Below the pieces are notes generated by a model. That model was not told where the DNA came from, ran no database searches, and was given only the letters and a program-made list of their open reading frames with translations. Of a DNA stretch of 64,000 bases, positions 8,583-18,673 are shown piece after piece. Made by a program: the position numbers and the translations under genes. The number at the start of each line of letters is the position of its first letter. Position 1 is the first letter of the stretch. The stretch is from Cryphonectria parasitica EP155. Its lineage: Eukaryota > Ascomycota > Sordariomycetes > Diaporthales > Cryphonectriaceae. The stretch lies in contig NW_024468909.1 in NCBI RefSeq assembly GCF_011745365.1, positions 1,240,001 to 1,304,000 on the forward strand. The letters run 5' to 3'.

Positions 8583-10160
8583 CTAGTATCCAAACTTGGC
8601 ATCATTGCTGTCGTTTGGAACTCCCAGTCGATCCTGTCTGGAGGAGGGTGGAGGGGACGGATCCTTGATCTGGTACAGCGCATCATACACTCCAAGCTCT
8701 TGCTTTGGCTTGTTGAGATTCAGTGCTCTACGCCAGAATGCCAAGAAGCCTAGTCCATCACATTGAATCTTGACTGTGAAGTTGGCAGTCTTCAGTTCGA
8801 AGTAAGGGTCTGATGATGACCTCTCATTCCGCTTTGCTCGGTGACGCTTAGGCATATCATTGCCGTCAGAAGATCTTGTATAGCCTGCATGGAAGTGCCC
8901 TGCTGGCTTGATCAGGTCTGAGTCCATGAATGCAGACAAATTGACAGTGTTGTTATTTCTTCGGTCTGCATCCAACATGGTTGGCACCAAGGTGTCCTGT
9001 TCACCAGAATCTTGACGTGTGTCCATGGCTTCGGAGTCCTAGTCCAAACCGGCAAATTCGTCATCTTCTTTGTGGGTGAGCCCTGGCTGTGCATCAGCAG
9101 GGATGTCTCTACTGACAACGCATTTGCACATGGTGAGGCACGGAGCATAAGGTGTATCCATTGTGACGTGGCATCCGGCTGACTGATAGAGACAAGAGGC
9201 TGAGTAGGGTGGATTGTTGCACTTGTCTTGGAGCTCGTTGTGGGGACAGATGACATTGCATGAGCTTGTAGTGCTGACATCAGGAGCCGGAAGGCCCGTA
9301 AGTGTAATGGTGGATGGCTGGAATTTCAAGGTGGTTCCATAGTCCTTCAGGTTGTCTGCCGAAGCAAATGGTCCAAAACTTGTAACAACAGCCGCAATGA
9401 GAGCGATGGTGCTGCTGCTTCCAGAAGTGATGGCGCTGTGGCTCTTTTCGTCATCATGCTGAGGCTGGCTGTCGACAGGGTGCTCAATAGAGGCTTTAGA
9501 ACCGACAGTGCTAGAAGTCAGGTCTAGAACTTCAGCAGTAGGAGCACTGAGGCTAACCAGAGAAGACTTGAAAGATGGCTGGACTGTGCGCATCTTCTCA
9601 GTCTTTGTCTCTAGGTGAACATCTCTCTCGCCAGCCTGGTGAACCGCCTCATCATTATTGACAAGATATTCGGAGCCAAAGGAGCACAGGCTTGCAGTGC
9701 TTGTCGGTGGTGGTTTGTTACGAGAATAGTCAGTGGCAGCACTACCAACGACGAGGCTCCCTTGGGCATGACAACCTGTGCCTCCCAAGACTCCTAGGAG
9801 GAGGAGGAGGGCCACCAGCGCCTGAAGAAGTTGGAACAGCAGCTTTTTTGAGTTAGCTTGCTTCTTGATGATGGAAGAGGAGCAGTGTAAGGTTGTGCAT
9901 TTGCAAGAAAAGCGGTTCAGTTATGTTTAAGGGTGAAGATAGGTAGCAGAAGGCTTATAGATTCAACAAAGCCAAGATCTGCTTGAAACGCGTTCAAAGA
10001 CGCGTTCAAAACAGCAAATTGAGTGGGCTGCTGGAGGCAAGAAGGGGAATAGGTTGGATGATGATTGAAGGGGCAAATAGATTGAGGAGGGTGTGAAATA
10101 AGCAAAAGGGAGTAAGGGCTGAATGGCCTTCTTAGAGAGAGCAGTGATTCATACCTTCAT
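8583..10160 (-). CDS. Secreted protein of unknown function, multi-exon
   Basis: The coding sequence appears to start with a 6-nt exon (ATG AAG, 10160-10155). A 333-nt intron (10154-9822: GTATGA donor, GCTAAC branch site about 30 nt before a CAG acceptor) joins it to MKALVALLLLLGVLGG, a clean signal peptide. The main exon has a Ser/Thr-rich stretch, a Leu/Ala segment and a Cys-rich block (CNVICPH...CLYQSAGC...CLTMCKC). A TAG at 9041-9039 ends this frame at 262 residues. A 78-nt in-phase intron (9116-9039, GTCAGT...TAG) would remove it and join a second frame to a stop at 8583, giving 388 residues. An upstream in-frame ATG at 10433 is the alternative start. Family not recognised. Confidence 0.55.
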
Positions 10161-11942
10161 TGTGCTCCTGGTGGACCTGCTCTGTCCTGGTCTCGATAAG
10201 TGCAGGATGGGCTGGGAGTACAAGGCGGCGGTTATTATCACAGCTTGGGTGGTGGTGGTGATGGTGGTGGTAACGTCGTGGTGGTGATGGTAGTGGTGGT
10301 GGTGGTTGTGGGTTGATGTTGGCAGTTGTGGGGTCGACAACTGAAAAATATAAGATATAATTGCTGTCAGAGGAGTATCAGTAGTGGTAGTGGGGCTCAA
10401 GGAGTAGGTGGGGTTGAGGGCAGCAGGCGACATGGGGTAGGAGAGATAGGTAGACAGCGGGGCAGCAAGAGATGCTTTGTTTGATGCATTAGTAGCTGTT
10501 CTTGAGGCTTCATGGCAGGAGCCTGGTGACCTCCAAGGCTGGCTATCAGAGCTCAGGGGTGCGTGCAACTAGGCTTGCAACCAAGCTTGCTTGATGCCTC
10601 AGTTCTGCCCCAGGTCCCTCAATCTCCTCAAGTTGACCATCCAGCAGCCAGAAGTCTTCATCAACCCAGTCCAGATCCATATCTGCAAACCTCCCAGTTC
10701 TCAAACCCAATAACATTTGCAAGCCGAACAGAGGATCAAGTTCAAAAACTTTGTGACAAACCTTGACATTTGTCATAGAAGCTTTAATATTAAACATAGA
10801 ACAAGAGAAAAATGATGAAATCAATGTGGAATGAGAGCATACAGCTCATGTTGTTAAGGCTCAGCATAGTATTTTCCCTTGGGACAAAACATTTGAAGAT
10901 GACTGACCAGGAAGAGCTATGCATGAGGACATGACAGTTGTAGCTTCCCATATATACAAGATGCTGAGCTAGGTTGGTCTAGATCAAAAGTTTTGAGGGG
11001 AAGATGATTGAGGCATGGCCAGGTTGATAATGAGGTTTGCCTATGTGCTTTTGGTTGCCCATAATACAATAGCCTGAATTGAATGCTGGCAAGATTCTGA
11101 TGAAGGAATGTTTCATTTGTTTACTCACAGATTAAAAGCTATAGAAGAGGGAAGGAAGAGGGGAGACTATGCAGTTCACCTCTATGGGACTTCAAAGTAA
11201 ATATATAAATACACAATAATCAAAATGTGGTTAGAGAGCATGAGCCCAGTCGACGATCCATTCCAATACCATACAGGCACTGTCTAGATTGAGGGCAAAA
11301 TGTGATGTTCCCAGGCCCGAAACCCAGTGCACCTGCTTATGCCAGAGCAGCGCACAGGGATCTCAAGCCACCTGCATCCTCAACCAATGAGCTCTGCATG
11401 CATGCTATTTAACACAGCTTGTGCAAAGACTTGGCAGCCTTTTATCGTCCAATCACTTCTTTGCACCACTTATCGGCAGGCCTCCCGCCACAAGCAATAA
11501 TTCCGATACCAAGAAACTTTTGGGATCACAATGTTTGTGCATGAAAGTTTTCAGCTTGACTGAGCACCTGCCACCTCGACATCAGAGGAACACAAGTTTG
11601 CTAGGTTTCGACAGCCTTGTCCCTGTGCAAATGTTTGGTGGAAAGATCAGAGGAATGGGGCGTTGTGCCTTGTGGAGTAGTGGGGGAGATGACAGGGAAG
11701 TTTACAGGGATCCTCCTGTCTACCCAGCCCTGCCCCGCCTTCAGCACACTAGCCTTGCCTCTCCATGCTGCCAGCACAATGTCCATGACATCACCTTGAT
11801 ATTCACGGCCTCTCCTGAGGAAACATGCAGTAAAGGACACAGACTTCTTACCTGTTTTCATAGATGGCTTAACAAGCTGCAGTGTCTCCAAGGGTATTCG
11901 AGCTCGCTGATGAGAACTCGATCCCCTTTTTAAGCGACAGCC
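10161..11942. other. Intergenic region with GGT-type microsatellite
   Basis: A GGT/GTG trinucleotide-rich tract spans about 10240-10320, probably in the 5' leader of the secreted-protein gene; in one minus frame it reads as His repeats. A 92-codon minus frame (10824-10546) has no supporting motif. The 11000-11940 stretch is AT-rich, with no supported gene. Confidence 0.45.
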
Positions 11943-12986
11943 ATGGCAACCAGCACTTTCTCTACCAGGAGGCAGGAGAACATCAATCGCAACAAAGCAC
12001 TGCTGGAAGAGCTCGGGGCTGTAGCGCAGGCGCAGGCCATCCGACAGTCGGCGACAGCAGCAGCAAGGTCCAGTGGTGCTGAGCAAGGAAGAATTGCAAA
12101 GAAGCCTCGCATAGCGAAGCCACGAGTAGATGCCGTACCCACGAGGACTTCTGCTCGCTTGGCAGCAGCGCCGACAAGACCGATCTATAACGATGATGGC
12201 GCTGGCCTAGTTGAGGGCTCCGTGTCATCTCTTAACAAGAAGGGGAAGTCCTCGAAGATGAAGAGAAAACCAGCGGGCGCCCTGGTTACAGCAGAAAGGG
12301 CGGAATTGGATGAGAGCAGCAGACCCGAGCCTGATGTTGACCTCGAAGAGCTTCGCGCATCCTGGTCCTCTTGGACCCCGACCGAGCCTGCTCCCATTCG
12401 TGATGAAAGCGGCGTTTTCCACTTCGAGTCCCACCCAGACTTCACCCCCAACAAGTCACCCGCTGAGGTGCTTCGCGAAGGTGCCTTCGGCGGCTCCTAC
12501 TTCCGGCCCTTACGGTCCAAGAAGCTGGGCATCACAGTTTACGACGATTATCTTGAACTCCCCCCGTCATGGACCGAAGGCCTCAACATACCCTATTATC
12601 TCACTTCGCCAACATACGACCCCGAAGCGAACAAGTTCAAAGTAGCCTGCGGGCAGAGCATAGAAGAGTGGGAGGCGAACGGATGGATCAATCACCAGTT
12701 TGACGTCAGGGGCTGGTTCCAGTGGTACTGTCGCTTCTTTGCAGGTAGGAGATGCGAGGACGATGAAAGGCAGGTCAGCCGCTGGAAGAAATGCGTAGGA
12801 TCTACGGGAAGGTGGCGGCGGATGCTGTTGAAGAAGTATGTGGCGTCAGACGTCAGAACAGTATGGGACGACGGGGAGGATGAAGATGCCCCGGAGGTTA
12901 GCCCAGTTATGCATCAGACGTGTCATCATTGGGCGTTTGAAGTCACACAAGACGTCCTGGATAAATATTGGAGGACAGGGCTATAG
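11943..12986 (+). CDS. Conserved fungal protein of unknown function, basic N-terminus
   Basis: Single exon of 347 residues from an ATG in good context (GACAGCCATGG). Residues 1-120 are basic and low in complexity, with likely nuclear-localisation patches (KKPRIAKPR, KKGKSSKMKRK). The C-terminal half holds a conserved-looking globular region: FGGSYFRPLRSKKLG, a YDPEANKFKVACGQSIEEW block, then GWFQWYCRFFAGRRCEDDER. I recall this Trp- and Cys-containing pattern from other fungal proteins without a known function. The protein may be nuclear, but that is inferred only from composition. It shares no evident role with its neighbours. Confidence 0.82.
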   Translation: MATSTFSTRRQENINRNKALLEELGAVAQAQAIRQSATAAARSSGAEQGRIAKKPRIAKPRVDAVPTRTSARLAAAPTRPIYNDDGAGLVEGSVSSLNKKGKSSKMKRKPAGALVTAERAELDESSRPEPDVDLEELRASWSSWTPTEPAPIRDESGVFHFESHPDFTPNKSPAEVLREGAFGGSYFRPLRSKKLGITVYDDYLELPPSWTEGLNIPYYLTSPTYDPEANKFKVACGQSIEEWEANGWINHQFDVRGWFQWYCRFFAGRRCEDDERQVSRWKKCVGSTGRWRRMLLKKYVASDVRTVWDDGEDEDAPEVSPVMHQTCHHWAFEVTQDVLDKYWRTGL

Positions 12987-13155
12987 CGGCTTACGACTCA
13001 CGCCCGTCACTGGATTGCCTGCTTGGATATGGACTCTCCATTTCGAAACAGGGAATAGGATTTCATTGATTATCCAAGAGAGTGACTGATCAGATCGAAA
13101 GCAAAGACTATTATGGCCGAGGCGGAGAGACCAGCCCCGTCTTGAGTGTCTCCAT

Positions 13156-14629
13156 TCAAGAGCACGCGATGCCGCTGGGAACGTTCTCGCAAGAGCTGTA
13201 CGTCTTACCACCAGTCACAACAACATCGGACCAGGTCCAGCCGGAGCAAGCTCCCGAGCCGCAGACAACCACAACATCGTATCCAGAGCTCGAGACGGCG
13301 CCAGAGCCGACGATGTTCTTGACCGTGAGGTCAGTGATGGGAATGCCGCTCGTGGGAGAACCCTTGAGGTCTCCGCCGTCGTAGTTCTGCTCAATGAGAA
13401 TACCATATCTGTGAAATATTGTAAGCAATACTGTTTACTGGGCCTGAAGGGAGAGGGGCGTTATGATTCATACTTGGAGATGTCCGAAAGAGTGATGTCG
13501 TCGTACTCGACATCAGTAATGGTACCGGTGTCTCCCTCAGTGGCCTTGATACGGATTCCTGTAGTTTCCTTGTGAGCGCTCTATCCAGACACAACTGCGA
13601 GACCCGACTTTCTTTGGATCTTACCATTCACAGAGTTGGTAACAGTGGAGGTCAGGAATTGAACTCCGTCCACGGTGTTTTCGGTTCGCCCACCGACGGA
13701 ACCGACAGACAGACCATGACCACCGGAGCAGTAGCCATTCCTAAAGATGATGTTCTGTGAGAGCAACTTTAGTCAACGAATAACTCCCTGTCAGGCCTGG
13801 AAGCCAGTCTGGAGCCACTTACCGTGCCAGAGTTGATGGCGACGCAATCATCCTGGTTGTAGACCGTCGCGTACTCAATGGTGACCGTATCAGAAGAACC
13901 AATATCGAAGCCGTCGGTGTTGGCACCAAGACTGTCTCCGGCAGAGGCGTCGATGGTGATGTATGCGAGCTCGAGGTTGGAGACACCATTGACACTGAAG
14001 ACCTGGACAGGCGGGTTCAGGATGGTGAGAGTCTCGATGAGCGAGTCTGTCAGGTCGTGGGCCTGGAAGAACTTGGGCTTGGTCACTCCGCCGTCGGAAC
14101 CTTCGCCATCCCAGTAGCTCTGCGACAATGATTAGTATCTCTAACTTCTTTTGTATGACCTTGTCTTGTTATTATTGTTATTCCCCTTCATGTCGCTCCC
14201 ATAACTTACTGCACCATTGCCGTTCAGGATCGAGCCACCAGACGCCTCACCAGCCACGGTGATACCAGTGCCAGAGACAGCAAACAGCGGACCCTCCCAC
14301 TCCTCGTATTCGAAAGAGGTCTCGCCCTCGAAGATAACAACCGTGTTGTCAGGCAGATCCGTCAGATCAAGAGTGACTCCACCAGGGACGGTGAGGGTGT
14401 CCAGGATAATGGTGGAGCAAGACGACTTGGACACGGAGGCCGAGGAGTAGCCAAGGCTGCCGGTGAACTTGCAGGTAGCCGCACGGGCTTCAATGGCCCG
14501 GTCCTCGATGGCCCGTTCAACCTCGTGAGGGCTAGGAGCAGGCGTCGGCGCAGGGGCGGCCTCGGGGGCAGGCGCCGCCATAGCGACCTTGGCCCAGACG
14601 GCTAGGAAGAGGGCAACACTGGAATGCAT
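13156..14629 (-). CDS. Endopolygalacturonase, glycoside hydrolase family 28
   Basis: Five exons (14629-14210, 14119-13823, 13754-13625, 13558-13474, 13408-13156) encode 394 residues in frame. A signal peptide is followed by an Ala/Pro-rich propeptide ending near REARAATC. All GH28 catalytic motifs are present: NTD (207-209), DD (230-231), GHG (251-253) and RIK (285-287). It hydrolyses alpha-1,4-galacturonosyl bonds in plant pectin and is secreted. The [10 protein letters not shown] and [12 protein letters not shown] stretches indicate the endo-acting type. The start at 14629 is the first ATG, directly before the signal peptide. It suggests a plant-associated or saprotrophic lifestyle. Confidence 0.95.
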
Positions 14630-17137
14630 GATGATACCGGAGACCAAAACTTTGACAATAATCAACTTTTTCTGCTAAGGGTAGTGGGAAAAGATCTTAT
14701 AATCTTGAAAAGGTTTTTGTATGTTGTACAGCTAAAGTAGATGGTCTTGTCGTCTCGAAAGCCCGGGCTGCTCTCTTCCCTCCTCCTGACAACAATCCGC
14801 TAGGCTGACCTCAAGGCTGTTTATATCACATTCTCAACACCTCTCAGTCTCTCGACAAGGCTTGCCCTCGTTTTCACATCTCCTGCCAAGAGTCCATTTC
14901 CGGCAGGTCAGGAGGATCTTCCGCTCCAACTTGCCAATATTCCCCTCGATGCCAAGGCTGAAGTGCATTCGATGTTCACAAGCTGGAGATACACATCATG
15001 ATCACGACCGCCGCAGCTCAGCCAGACAAGGGTGTGTATATGGTCTGTCCAGCCCTCCAAGTTTGGTACAAGAGGAGGCAACCAACAGAAAGATTCGTGG
15101 AAGATCCTATATCCTTATAAGAAAGAGGCGTGGTGTAGCGCGGCATGCGCCGGCATCCTGCAAGCAAAGTAATTGGCTCTCCGGTAGGGAAAGAACCGTT
15201 TTGCCAAAAAGAGGAATGCGGGTTTCGCTGGAGCAAGAAGCAGGAGAGAAGGGAAGGGGCAATTCGCTTTACAAGTGAATTGGACGGAAAAAGCCAGGAC
15301 TGTAATTTTGCATCAATCGCAGCAACGTCGCTTAGCCGAAGCGCATCGCACACTATGGAGCTATAAATACCACAGAGTCACTTGGCTTACTTCATTATCC
15401 TCGCTTGCATCCCTTTCCAGCGGAGAAAGGCGCTCCGGGAAAACTCTGGAACCAGTGCATTTTCGAGTGGGGGGTGACTAGTGGACAGGGTCACGGGTGC
15501 CATCAGATCATGTCACTACCAGGAACATGAAAACTGCTTGTGTCCATTGGGGAATCCTACGAAAAAGTTTCTAAATCTTGAGGGCACGAGAAAGATTCTA
15601 GACCTTGAGAGTACGGAAAAGTTTCTAGATATTGAGTGAAGAAGGCACAGTTGTACTCGCAATTGGCCACGGGAACAAAGAAAAGTTTGCTGGGTGTGAT
15701 TCGGGATAAGAGAGTGCGAGCGCGAGAGGCCAAGTTAACCGACGTGTTTGGATAAAAAGACGACTGATATCTATACCGGCTTGAATCACACATGTGCCCT
15801 GAATCCGTTACTTTCGGCTTGTTATATCATTCCGTTCTTGCATGTGACATGTGACAAAAGGTCTATACTTGCGACCAACAAGCGAGTTGTGCTGCGGCCC
15901 TATTAGAATCCAGGATGTCCCAGGTGTCCAGCTAGTGATTTTTATGAGGCCATACCATCGAACTATCTTCCTAGAGATGACCAGATCAAGATTATCACGT
16001 TGAAGTCCAAGTATCTCAAAATATTTGGGACATTGAAAATGCGATATTGCGTTTCGATCGCATTAGTAGCTTGAAATCCATGTTCTATGCATACCTAAAA
16101 CTAAAGCAGCATGGTACAGATGCAGGTCAAATTTCTTAAGCCGCTTCTCTATTTCCGAATGCAAATATGGAGTATGTCAGAGCTGCTCAATGGCTGCTCA
16201 GTGTCCAAACCTAGGAGCATTATCTGAATAATTCCTAGGGCCAGATATTATGCCAAGGACCCAAACCATCTCCCGTCCTGCAGCGCTTCACAGTTCTCCA
16301 AAGTAGATAAAGAGACAAGCGCCATGTAGTTTTCAGCCACAGTTCGCAGCGTGATACCTCTATTTGACCAGTCACCTCAGAAGATCTGGTAAACACCGTC
16401 GCATGCACAGAACACGAGCTCCGTAGTCGGCCCTCTTTCTATGGACACGCTTATCAGGATGCAGTAATTAGCCTCTAGCTGATAGTATCTGCAGACACAC
16501 ACGCAGTCGGCAGCACGTTAGCCGGCGTATTCAATGCCACAAGTAGAGAAACAGTTTCCCGATATATCGCCGTTTCGTTCATGGGTCCATAAACCGCAGG
16601 AATATCGGCGAAGGGTGGAACAGTGCGGTTCGAAGAATGTCTTTTGATAGTGAGGTCTTGCGTGAACCTCATTCGGCATCTCCTGACACGGTCCACCTTT
16701 TCTTTATCTTTCCGTCTGGGATGGAATCTGCTCTGATAGCCCAATAGCAAACGACCACTTGCCCATTAGCTTTCCGAGATCCCGAAGCCCGTGACTGTAC
16801 GCAACTGCCTCGACAGCCTTGTCAGGCGGCCCACACCCAATATCATGAGCAGCTGACGATGGCTGGGTCACAGCACACGACATACACCCGCGTCAATGCG
16901 CATGTTGCTGACTAGAAAAAGTGTAGGGTAAAGAGACAATTCTAAAACACATTACAAAATTGCTGAAAAATCGAGTCATATTGACACGGCCACATTTTCC
17001 TTGAAATGTCAGGTATCGTAAAGTGTCATTAAAATAGCGGGCGATTGAGCTTATTTTGGTGGCGGACATTCTCCCATCAATACAGTGCTCTCACCTTGAG
17101 ATCGGATTATATAAACTGAATACCGAGACGGCTCATG
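14630..17137. other. Long intergenic region, 2.5 kb
   Basis: The first part is the polygalacturonase promoter, with a TATAAG-like element about 70 bp upstream on the minus strand. A three-copy 27-bp tandem repeat lies at 15561-15641. Remaining frames are short, often lack ATG starts and show no motifs. I see no gene, but small intron-rich genes cannot be excluded. Confidence 0.45.
15561..15641. repeat. Three imperfect copies of a 27-bp tandem repeat
   Basis: Units start at 15561, 15588 and 15615 and share the pattern GAAAAAGTTTCTA...TTGAG. On the minus strand they fall in a 78-codon frame (15793-15557) as a 9-residue repeat (LETFPYSQG / LESFSCPQD / LETFS). The frame has an ATG, but no other evidence that it is a gene. 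Confidence 0.6.
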
Positions 17138-18673
17138 CTATAGCTTGGCATAAACAGTAGGCATGACACCGCCCATCTCGACCAGTGTGCTCTTATTCCT
17201 TATCCATGCCTCGAGGCCCTTGTGACCGTTCTCCACGCCCAGGCCACTAGACTTCCAGCCGCCCACAGCCATCTCGGCAGGCGACTCGCCCCAGGTGTTC
17301 ACCCAGGTGATGCCCGCGTCGAGTTGTGCAATGACCTTGTGGCACTGGTTGATGTCCTTGCCAAAAACGCCCGCAGCCAGGCCCAGGTCCGTCGCGTTGG
17401 CCCTCTTGACTGCCTCCTCTATTGTGTCATATGCGAGAATACACATGACCGGTCCAAAGATCTCCTCCTGCACGATCTTCATGTCATCCGTGCAATCTGT
17501 AAACACGGTCGGCTGAATCCAGAACCCTTCTTTCAGAGCCGACGGCACTTTGACGGCCCCAGCCGACGTGTCCCCGCCGTACAGCACCCTCGCCTTGTCC
17601 TTCTCGACACCATGCTGTATGTAGCTGACCACTTTGGCATGGTGTGCCTTGCTGCTCAGCGGGCCTAGGTTGGTGTTCATATCGAACAAATCACCCGCAC
17701 GGACAAACTGCATTTTCTGCAGTAGAACCTTTTCAAACTCCGCCTTGATCGCCCGCGGCACAAACACCCTTGTGCCGTTGGTGCACACCTGGCCCGTGCT
17801 GTAGAAGTTTGCCATCATAGCCCCGTTCACGGCGCTCTCAAGCTCGCAGTCCGGCAGCACCACCAGCGGGCTCTTCCCGCCCAGCTCCATAGTGACGTAC
17901 TTCATGCCTCCCGCCGCGGCACCAGCAACCTTCTTGCCCGTGGAGACCTGGCCAGTGAAGCTGACCTTGGCGATCTGCGGGTGAGAAGACAGCAGGGCGC
18001 CGACATCACCTGCGCCGTAGACCACATTGAACACACCGTCGGGCAGGCCTGCCTCGCGGTAGATCTCAGCGAGATACTGTGCGTGCAGCGGAGTGTACTC
18101 GCTAGGCTTGTAGACCAGCGCATTTCCCGCGGCTAGGCAAGGTGCTGACTTCCACAGGGCGATCTGGATGGGGTAGTTCCATGCCCCGATGGCAGCACAC
18201 ACACCCAGGGGTTCCTTGGCGGTATATACAGCTGCGTCGGGCCTCAGGCGGAAGGACTCGCCATTGAGACCGCCCGACGCGACCAGGGAGGCGTAGTACT
18301 CGAGCACGTCGGCACCGGTGACGATATCGACGGCAGCAGTCTCGGATAAGGGCTTGCCTGTGTCGAGGGTCTCGATGCGGGCGAGCTCGTCGTTGCGGGC
18401 GCGGAGGAGGGCTACGGCGCGGTGCAGGACGCGGGAACGCTCGATCGGGGGTGTGGCGGCCCACGAGGGGAAGGCTGCTGCTGCGCTGGCGATGGCTGCA
18501 TTGACGGAGTCGGGGGTGGAAGTGTGAATGGTGGCGATGGGTTTCGCTGTGGAGGGATTGACGGTCTGGAAGGAAGCTGATGATGATGTTGGTTGAATTC
18601 TACCACCGTAAAAGGTGTGACGGTCTTGTTCCTGAGGGTTGCCGTTGAAGGTCGGTGCTGAGAGGGAGCCCAT
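17138..18673 (-). CDS. badA: Betaine aldehyde dehydrogenase
   Basis: Single exon of 511 residues from an ATG at 18673. It is a full-length aldehyde dehydrogenase with Asn166 (AWNYPI), the NAD-binding FTGQVSTGKKVA, general base Glu263 (MELGGKSP) and catalytic Cys297. The Cys lies in GQVCTNGTRVFV, a signature of betaine aldehyde dehydrogenases. It oxidises betaine aldehyde to glycine betaine with NAD+. The gene is divergent from choline oxidase at 20801, the enzyme that makes its substrate, so the two form a complete choline-to-betaine module. No peroxisomal PTS1 is seen; the protein ends VYAKL. Confidence 0.93.
   Translation of the reverse strand: MGSLSAPTFNGNPQEQDRHTFYGGRIQPTSSSASFQTVNPSTAKPIATIHTSTPDSVNAAIASAAAAFPSWAATPPIERSRVLHRAVALLRARNDELARIETLDTGKPLSETAAVDIVTGADVLEYYASLVASGGLNGESFRLRPDAAVYTAKEPLGVCAAIGAWNYPIQIALWKSAPCLAAGNALVYKPSEYTPLHAQYLAEIYREAGLPDGVFNVVYGAGDVGALLSSHPQIAKVSFTGQVSTGKKVAGAAAGGMKYVTMELGGKSPLVVLPDCELESAVNGAMMANFYSTGQVCTNGTRVFVPRAIKAEFEKVLLQKMQFVRAGDLFDMNTNLGPLSSKAHHAKVVSYIQHGVEKDKARVLYGGDTSAGAVKVPSALKEGFWIQPTVFTDCTDDMKIVQEEIFGPVMCILAYDTIEEAVKRANATDLGLAAGVFGKDINQCHKVIAQLDAGITWVNTWGESPAEMAVGGWKSSGLGVENGHKGLEAWIRNKSTLVEMGGVMPTVYAKL

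Noticed and set aside
10161..10568. His/Thr-rich N-terminal extension of the secreted protein
   Set aside because: It is in frame with the ATG at 10160, but it would bury a good signal peptide and is made of a GGT/GTG microsatellite; treated as leader, with the ATG at 10433 kept as an alternative.
10546..10824. 92-codon minus-strand frame
   Set aside because: No motif, no clear start context, sits in AT-rich intergenic DNA.
14862..15278. 138-codon plus-strand frame
   Set aside because: First codon is TTG, composition random, no splice or promoter support.
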